From Azospirillum humicireducens (GTDB lineage Bacteria > Pseudomonadota > Alphaproteobacteria > Azospirillales > Azospirillaceae), in NCBI RefSeq assembly GCF_001639105.2, contig NZ_CP028903.1, forward strand, positions 616,717 to 664,077: a stretch of 47,361 nt of DNA, in the 5' to 3' direction. Of the stretch, positions 42,468 to 47,361 are shown piece by piece. The notes beneath the pieces were generated by a model that searched no databases, had not been told where the DNA came from, and worked only from the letters and a program-made list of their open reading frames with translations. The translations under genes and the position numbers were made by a program. The number at the start of each line of letters is the position of its first letter. Position 1 is the first letter of the stretch.

Positions 42468-43570
42468 GCGTCATAGATTGGAAGCAACGTGGCGTCGCCC
42501 GGTATGAACCGGGTGATCGCGCCGCCCTGGAGGCATTCCAGCGCGCGTATTTCGGTGCCGAAGCGATCCAGCTGTGTCCCGACCATTTCCACTGGCTGTT
42601 CGAGGAACCGCCGGAACGGGAGCATGAGGGGCCGCAGCTCTGGCTGTGCAAGCGCAACGGTGCGGTGGTGGGCCAGCAGGGCGGCATTCCCTTCACGCTG
42701 AAGGTGGGTGAGCGCAACCGCCGGGCGTCCTGGGCAATCGACCTGATGGTCGCCCCGGAATGGCGCCTGAGGGGCGTCGGGCCGGCCCTGTCGGAAACCC
42801 ATTCCGGTGCCGGCGATCTGTCCGTGTCGCTGTCGATGACGGAAGCCGCCTACAAGTCCTACAAGCGGGGCGGCTGGCTCGATCTCGGCAATGTGCCGAC
42901 CTATCTGCGGGTGATCGATCCGCTGCGCTGCCTGCGCGTCAGCCCCTATGGCGGCGGATTGGCCAAGCTGGTCGCCCGGATCGGCAAGCCGGCGCTGGCC
43001 ACTGCCTCGATGGGCTACGGGCTGTCTGCCAAGCTGCTCGGGGCAAGGCTGGTCGAGATCGACCGCTTCGACTACCGGGTCGACGATCTGTGGGAGGCCG
43101 CCTCGCCGCAGCATCCGGTGATCGCACGGCGCGACTGGGCCTTCCTGAATTGGCGTTTCGACAGCACGCCGCAGGCCGCCCGCTTCCGCCGCTTCTATGT
43201 CATGCGCGGCGAGACCGTGCTGGCCTATGTCGTGCTGCGGGTCGACCACTGGAAGGGCGAGCCGGTCGGGGTGATCTGCGACTATCTGGCCCGGCCGGGC
43301 TGGCTGGTGGCCGCCTTCTCGCTGATGACCGAGTTGGCGCGCCGGCAGGGGATGGTCGCGCTGATGTGCCGGACGTTGAACGCCCAGGCGGCGCGGCCGC
43401 TGTCGATGATGGGCTTCCTGTGCCTGAAGAACGGCCTGCGCACGCCGACCCGCATGATGGTGCGGCCGGCGCTCGACCAACCGGAGCTTGCCGGGCCGAC
43501 GGGCGATCCCAAGAACTGGTTCGTCACCGTCGCCGACAGCGACATGGGCTTCAAAGGCTTGGGCGAGTAG
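42464..43570 (+). CDS. GNAT-like acyltransferase, copy 1
   Basis: 368 residues. The N-terminal half has a GNAT-like core: VVGQQGGIPF, AIDLMVAPEWRLRGVGPALSE as the acyl-CoA/ACP-binding loop. The second half repeats a related fold (LAYVVLRVDHWKGEPVGVICDYL), so it may be a double-GNAT or FemAB-like protein. Position at the end of the ACP/ligase/AsnB/NadE-like series makes it the candidate that transfers the finished acyl group onto an amino sugar (inference). The deacetylase upstream could expose that amine. It starts within the stop of the previous gene. A terminator follows after 20 nt. Confidence 0.75.
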   Translation: MSVIDWKQRGVARYEPGDRAALEAFQRAYFGAEAIQLCPDHFHWLFEEPPEREHEGPQLWLCKRNGAVVGQQGGIPFTLKVGERNRRASWAIDLMVAPEWRLRGVGPALSETHSGAGDLSVSLSMTEAAYKSYKRGGWLDLGNVPTYLRVIDPLRCLRVSPYGGGLAKLVARIGKPALATASMGYGLSAKLLGARLVEIDRFDYRVDDLWEAASPQHPVIARRDWAFLNWRFDSTPQAARFRRFYVMRGETVLAYVVLRVDHWKGEPVGVICDYLARPGWLVAAFSLMTELARRQGMVALMCRTLNAQAARPLSMMGFLCLKNGLRTPTRMMVRPALDQPELAGPTGDPKNWFVTVADSDMGFKGLGE

Positions 43571-43590
43571 AAGACGCCAAGCACAAAACG

Positions 43591-43629
43591 CGAAAAGGCC
43601 GCTTTCCCACAAGGGAGGCGGCCTTTTCG
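43591..43629 (+). terminator. Rho-independent terminator of the module, copy 1
   Basis: A perfect 12-bp stem CGAAAAGGCCGC (43591-43602) with GCGGCCTTTTCG (43618-43629). The A-run and T-run are inside the stem, so it works in both directions. It is carried in every repeat unit. Confidence 0.88.
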
Positions 43630-43741
43630 CTGATCGCGATAAAATCGAGTTTCAAGTGACGGGATGTATCTTCAGATTGTCCATGAAGCGGCTTACCGCT
43701 GTGCATGGCGCCCGGTGAGATCAAGCCGATCGAGCGATTAG

Positions 43742-43981
43742 CTGGCCGACAAGGCCCACCGCCAGAACGGCCGCATGGCCGGCGAGCGGGAGGAGATGGC
43801 CCTCGTCGGCACGCTGACCCTGCAGCTGTTGGCTCATTACGTCCACGACGAGCTTCCCCAGCGCGTCCGCGAGCAGCGCGACGCCCTGGACCGTGCCGAA
43901 ATCCATGTGCTGGAGGACCGGGCATTGAAAGATCGGGATGCCGACGCCCGGACCGCCACGCCGCAACCCACCGCGGCCTGA
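43742..43981 (+). pseudogene. asnB 3' fragment, copy 2
   Basis: The last 79 codons of asnB plus its stop, without any upstream part. An in-frame TAG stands directly before the fragment (43739-43741). Only an internal ATG at 43775 could start a 68-residue peptide. It is a by-product of the duplication and lacks all catalytic parts. Confidence 0.92.
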
Positions 43982-44036
43982 CCGCCGCGACCTTTTGCGA
44001 CCGACGATGCATCAACCCCCATCGGGAACCGTGACC

Positions 44037-45053
44037 ATGCTGAACGCCCTGTCCTCGCCCCTCGCTCAGTTCGACTCCAAGGCCCTCGATCTGGATTGCG
44101 CGGCCGCGGCGCGCGAGATCGAAGACGCCATTCAACGCATCGTCGCCCATGATCTGCGCCGCCAAGGCATCGTGCTCGGCGTGTCCGGAGGAATCGACAG
44201 CTCGGTCTGCGCCACGCTGGCCGTCCGCGCCCTGGGGCCGGAGCGCGTGCTGTGCATCCTGATGCCGGAGAAGGAGAACTCGCCGAAGAGCACCCGCCTC
44301 GGCACCCTGCTCTGCGAGCATCTCGGCGTGACCCCGGTGATGGAGAACATCACCGGCGCGCTGGAGGCGTTGGGCTGCTACGAACGGCGCGACAACGCCA
44401 TCCGTCGGCTGTTCCCGGAGTTCGGTCCAGGCTGGAAGCAGAAGATCGGGCTGGCCGGCAACCTGCTGGATGCCGACCGTGTCAACTACTTCACCCTGAC
44501 CGTCGAATCGCCGGAGGGGGAGCGCCAGACCAGCCGCATGCCTGTGGACGTCTATCTCGACGTCGTCGCCGCCACCAATCTGAAGCAGCGCATCCGCAAG
44601 ACGGTCGAATACACCCATGCCGACCGCCTGAACTACGCCGTGCTCGGCACGCCCAACCGGCTGGAGTATGAGCTGGGATTCTTCGTGCGCGGCGGCGACG
44701 GTCTGGCCGACCTGAAGCCGATCGCCCACCTCTACAAGTCGCAGGTCTACCAGATGGCGGCCTATCTCGGCCTGCCGGCGGAAATCCAGGCTCAGTCGCC
44801 CAGCACCGACACCTACACCCTGCCGCAATCGCAGGAGGAGTTCTACTACGCCCTGCCCTACGACACGCTGGATCTCGCGCTCTGCGCCTATGGCCGGGGG
44901 GTCGGCGAGGAGGAGGCCGCCGAGGCGCTGAACCTGAGCCTGCAGCAGGTCCACCGCGTCTACAAGGACATCACCGCCAAGCGACGCACCTCCGCCCGCA
45001 TCCTGCGCGATGCCCATCTGGTGCAACCGGTGTCCGTCGGGGAAGAGGCATGA
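44037..45053 (+). CDS. NadE-like synthetase, copy 2
   Basis: The predicted product is the same 338-residue NadE-like synthetase as in unit 1. The 5' context is the same for 295 nt, back to the unit junction. It lies behind the terminator of unit 1, so its transcription depends on read-through or on a promoter inside the unit; none is obvious. Confidence 0.85.
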   Translation: MLNALSSPLAQFDSKALDLDCAAAAREIEDAIQRIVAHDLRRQGIVLGVSGGIDSSVCATLAVRALGPERVLCILMPEKENSPKSTRLGTLLCEHLGVTPVMENITGALEALGCYERRDNAIRRLFPEFGPGWKQKIGLAGNLLDADRVNYFTLTVESPEGERQTSRMPVDVYLDVVAATNLKQRIRKTVEYTHADRLNYAVLGTPNRLEYELGFFVRGGDGLADLKPIAHLYKSQVYQMAAYLGLPAEIQAQSPSTDTYTLPQSQEEFYYALPYDTLDLALCAYGRGVGEEEAAEALNLSLQQVHRVYKDITAKRRTSARILRDAHLVQPVSVGEEA

Positions 45054-46156
45054 GCGTCATAGATTGGAAGCAACGTGGCGTCGCCCGGTATGAACCGGGT
45101 GATCGCGCCGCCCTGGAGGCATTCCAGCGCGCGTATTTCGGTGCCGAAGCGATCCAGCTGTGTCCCGACCATTTCCACTGGCTGTTCGAGGAACCGCCGG
45201 AACGGGAGCATGAGGGGCCGCAGCTCTGGCTGTGCAAGCGCAACGGTGCGGTGGTGGGCCAGCAGGGCGGCATTCCCTTCACGCTGAAGGTGGGTGAGCG
45301 CAACCGCCGGGCGTCCTGGGCAATCGACCTGATGGTCGCCCCGGAATGGCGCCTGAGGGGCGTCGGGCCGGCCCTGTCGGAAACCCATTCCGGTGCCGGC
45401 GATCTGTCCGTGTCGCTGTCGATGACGGAAGCCGCCTACAAGTCCTACAAGCGGGGCGGCTGGCTCGATCTCGGCAATGTGCCGACCTATCTGCGGGTGA
45501 TCGATCCGCTGCGCTGCCTGCGCGTCAGCCCCTATGGCGGCGGATTGGCCAAGCTGGTCGCCCGGATCGGCAAGCCGGCGCTGGCCACTGCCTCGATGGG
45601 CTACGGGCTGTCTGCCAAGCTGCTCGGGGCAAGGCTGGTCGAGATCGACCGCTTCGACTACCGGGTCGACGATCTGTGGGAGGCCGCCTCGCCGCAGCAT
45701 CCGGTGATCGCACGGCGCGACTGGGCCTTCCTGAATTGGCGTTTCGACAGCACGCCGCAGGCCGCCCGCTTCCGCCGCTTCTATGTCATGCGCGGCGAGA
45801 CCGTGCTGGCCTATGTCGTGCTGCGGGTCGACCACTGGAAGGGCGAGCCGGTCGGGGTGATCTGCGACTATCTGGCCCGGCCGGGCTGGCTGGTGGCCGC
45901 CTTCTCGCTGATGACCGAGTTGGCGCGCCGGCAGGGGATGGTCGCGCTGATGTGCCGGACGTTGAACGCCCAGGCGGCGCGGCCGCTGTCGATGATGGGC
46001 TTCCTGTGCCTGAAGAACGGCCTGCGCACGCCGACCCGCATGATGGTGCGGCCGGCGCTCGACCAACCGGAGCTTGCCGGGCCGACGGGCGATCCCAAGA
46101 ACTGGTTCGTCACCGTCGCCGACAGCGACATGGGCTTCAAAGGCTTGGGCGAGTAG
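45050..46156 (+). CDS. GNAT-like acyltransferase, copy 2
   Basis: Identical in predicted protein to the 368-residue acyltransferase of unit 1, with the same ATGA overlap with the NadE-like gene. The pair is thus duplicated as a unit. If expressed, dosage of this last step would rise relative to AsnB, ligase and ACP, which stay single-copy. Confidence 0.8.
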   Translation: MSVIDWKQRGVARYEPGDRAALEAFQRAYFGAEAIQLCPDHFHWLFEEPPEREHEGPQLWLCKRNGAVVGQQGGIPFTLKVGERNRRASWAIDLMVAPEWRLRGVGPALSETHSGAGDLSVSLSMTEAAYKSYKRGGWLDLGNVPTYLRVIDPLRCLRVSPYGGGLAKLVARIGKPALATASMGYGLSAKLLGARLVEIDRFDYRVDDLWEAASPQHPVIARRDWAFLNWRFDSTPQAARFRRFYVMRGETVLAYVVLRVDHWKGEPVGVICDYLARPGWLVAAFSLMTELARRQGMVALMCRTLNAQAARPLSMMGFLCLKNGLRTPTRMMVRPALDQPELAGPTGDPKNWFVTVADSDMGFKGLGE

Positions 46157-46176
46157 AAGACGCCAAGCACAAAACG

Positions 46177-46215
46177 CGAAAAGGCCGCTTTCCCACAAGG
46201 GAGGCGGCCTTTTCG
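46177..46215 (+). terminator. Rho-independent terminator, copy 2
   Basis: Same 12-bp stem as in unit 1, shifted by 2586 bp. Confidence 0.88.
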
Positions 46216-46327
46216 CTGATCGCGATAAAATCGAGTTTCAAGTGACGGGATGTATCTTCAGATTGTCCATGAAGCGGCTTACCGCTGTGCATGGCGCCCG
46301 GTGAGATCAAGCCGATCGAGCGATTAG

Positions 46328-46567
46328 CTGGCCGACAAGGCCCACCGCCAGAACGGCCGCATGGCCGGCGAGCGGGAGGAGATGGCCCTCGTCGGCACGC
46401 TGACCCTGCAGCTGTTGGCTCATTACGTCCACGACGAGCTTCCCCAGCGCGTCCGCGAGCAGCGCGACGCCCTGGACCGTGCCGAAATCCATGTGCTGGA
46501 GGACCGGGCATTGAAAGATCGGGATGCCGACGCCCGGACCGCCACGCCGCAACCCACCGCGGCCTGA
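46328..46567 (+). pseudogene. asnB 3' fragment, copy 3
   Basis: Same fragment as at 43742-43981, again preceded by an in-frame TAG. Confidence 0.92.
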
Positions 46568-46622
46568 CCGCCGCGACCTTTTGCGACCGACGATGCATCA
46601 ACCCCCATCGGGAACCGTGACC

Positions 46623-47361
46623 ATGCTGAACGCCCTGTCCTCGCCCCTCGCTCAGTTCGACTCCAAGGCCCTCGATCTGGATTGCGCGGCCGCGGCGCGC
46701 GAGATCGAAGACGCCATTCAACGCATCGTCGCCCATGATCTGCGCCGCCAAGGCATCGTGCTCGGCGTGTCCGGAGGAATCGACAGCTCGGTCTGCGCCA
46801 CGCTGGCCGTCCGCGCCCTGGGGCCGGAGCGCGTGCTGTGCATCCTGATGCCGGAGAAGGAGAACTCGCCGAAGAGCACCCGCCTCGGCACCCTGCTCTG
46901 CGAGCATCTCGGCGTGACCCCGGTGATGGAGAACATCACCGGCGCGCTGGAGGCGTTGGGCTGCTACGAACGGCGCGACAACGCCATCCGTCGGCTGTTC
47001 CCGGAGTTCGGTCCAGGCTGGAAGCAGAAGATCGGGCTGGCCGGCAACCTGCTGGATGCCGACCGTGTCAACTACTTCACCCTGACCGTCGAATCGCCGG
47101 AGGGGGAGCGCCAGACCAGCCGCATGCCTGTGGACGTCTATCTCGACGTCGTCGCCGCCACCAATCTGAAGCAGCGCATCCGCAAGACGGTCGAATACAC
47201 CCATGCCGACCGCCTGAACTACGCCGTGCTCGGCACGCCCAACCGGCTGGAGTATGAGCTGGGATTCTTCGTGCGCGGCGGCGACGGTCTGGCCGACCTG
47301 AAGCCGATCGCCCACCTCTACAAGTCGCAGGTCTACCAGATGGCGGCCTATCTCGGCCTGC
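46623..47361 (+). CDS. NadE-like synthetase, copy 3 (partial, runs off the window)
   Basis: The first 246 codons of the same synthetase are visible, up to the AAYLGL stretch, with the P-loop SGGIDSS intact. The frame is open to the window end. Confidence 0.85.
   Translation, partial: MLNALSSPLAQFDSKALDLDCAAAAREIEDAIQRIVAHDLRRQGIVLGVSGGIDSSVCATLAVRALGPERVLCILMPEKENSPKSTRLGTLLCEHLGVTPVMENITGALEALGCYERRDNAIRRLFPEFGPGWKQKIGLAGNLLDADRVNYFTLTVESPEGERQTSRMPVDVYLDVVAATNLKQRIRKTVEYTHADRLNYAVLGTPNRLEYELGFFVRGGDGLADLKPIAHLYKSQVYQMAAYLGL

Larger units (their letters stand above)
41156..43741. repeat. Tandem repeat unit 1 (2586 bp)
   Basis: The segment from codon 606 of asnB to 43741 is repeated head to tail at 43742 and again at 46328. 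All start and stop positions shift by exactly 2586 bp, and I found no differing base in the stretches compared. The first unit is the original context, because here asnB is complete. Confidence 0.95.
43742..46327. repeat. Tandem repeat unit 2 (2586 bp)
   Basis: A full second copy of 41156-43741. The junction reads GCGATTAG then CTGGCCGAC, where unit 1 has CTCGGCC before CTGGCCGAC. No target-site duplication, insertion sequence or long homology is seen at the join. Confidence 0.95.
46328..47361. repeat. Tandem repeat unit 3, cut by window end
   Basis: The first 1034 bp of a third copy. The right end of the array is not visible, so total copy number and the final junction are unknown. Confidence 0.93.

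Noticed and set aside
43742..46327. Mobile element as carrier of the repeated unit
   Set aside because: No transposase, integrase, terminal inverted repeats or target duplication is present in or around the unit.

Overview
The window is GC-rich alphaproteobacterial DNA. Its flagellin type, flagellar-style sigma-54 control region and exopolysaccharide genes point most towards Azospirillum or a close Rhodospirillales relative. That placement is recall and inference, not a search result. I see no rRNA, tRNA, transposase, integrase or CRISPR array.

Left part (1-8376, minus strand): the first 34 codons of a flagellin, behind a probable sigma-54 promoter and four palindromes at near two-helix-turn spacing. 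Upstream lies a tight operon: a KAS III-type ketoacyl synthase, an FabG-like reductase, a short AMP-forming ligase, two acyl carrier proteins, an alpha/beta hydrolase, a CMP-sugar cytidylyltransferase, a pseudaminic acid synthase-type enzyme and a glycosyltransferase. Together they look like a flagellin-glycan island that makes a nonulosonic acid and an acyl decoration for it.

Middle (8377-17085): mostly household and signalling genes. These are a small helical protein, a pentapeptide-repeat protein, a hybrid histidine kinase, a two-gene unit with a winged-helix regulator, phosphoglycerate mutase, and a Suv3-type RNA helicase.

Right part (17086-43570): a Wzx/Wzy-type exopolysaccharide locus. 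On the plus strand it has a WecG/TagA glycosyltransferase, a Wzc-like BY-kinase co-polymerase, a GH10 glycosidase, a methyltransferase, a CBM-GH5 glycosidase, a polyprenyl-phosphate sugar transferase, a Wzy-like polymerase, three glycosyltransferases and a polysaccharide deacetylase. A Wzx flippase and an acetyltransferase lie between them on the minus strand. The locus ends in an ACP / AMP-ligase / AsnB / NadE-like / GNAT module that could build and attach an acyl or amide substituent. No outer-membrane exporter (Wza/GumB type) is in the window.

Right end (41156-47361): a 2586-bp segment (3' end of asnB, the NadE-like gene, the GNAT gene and its terminator) is repeated head to tail with no difference that I could find. 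There are two complete units and a third cut by the window end. This is either a very recent tandem amplification or an assembly artefact at a contig end, and it is the most striking structural feature.
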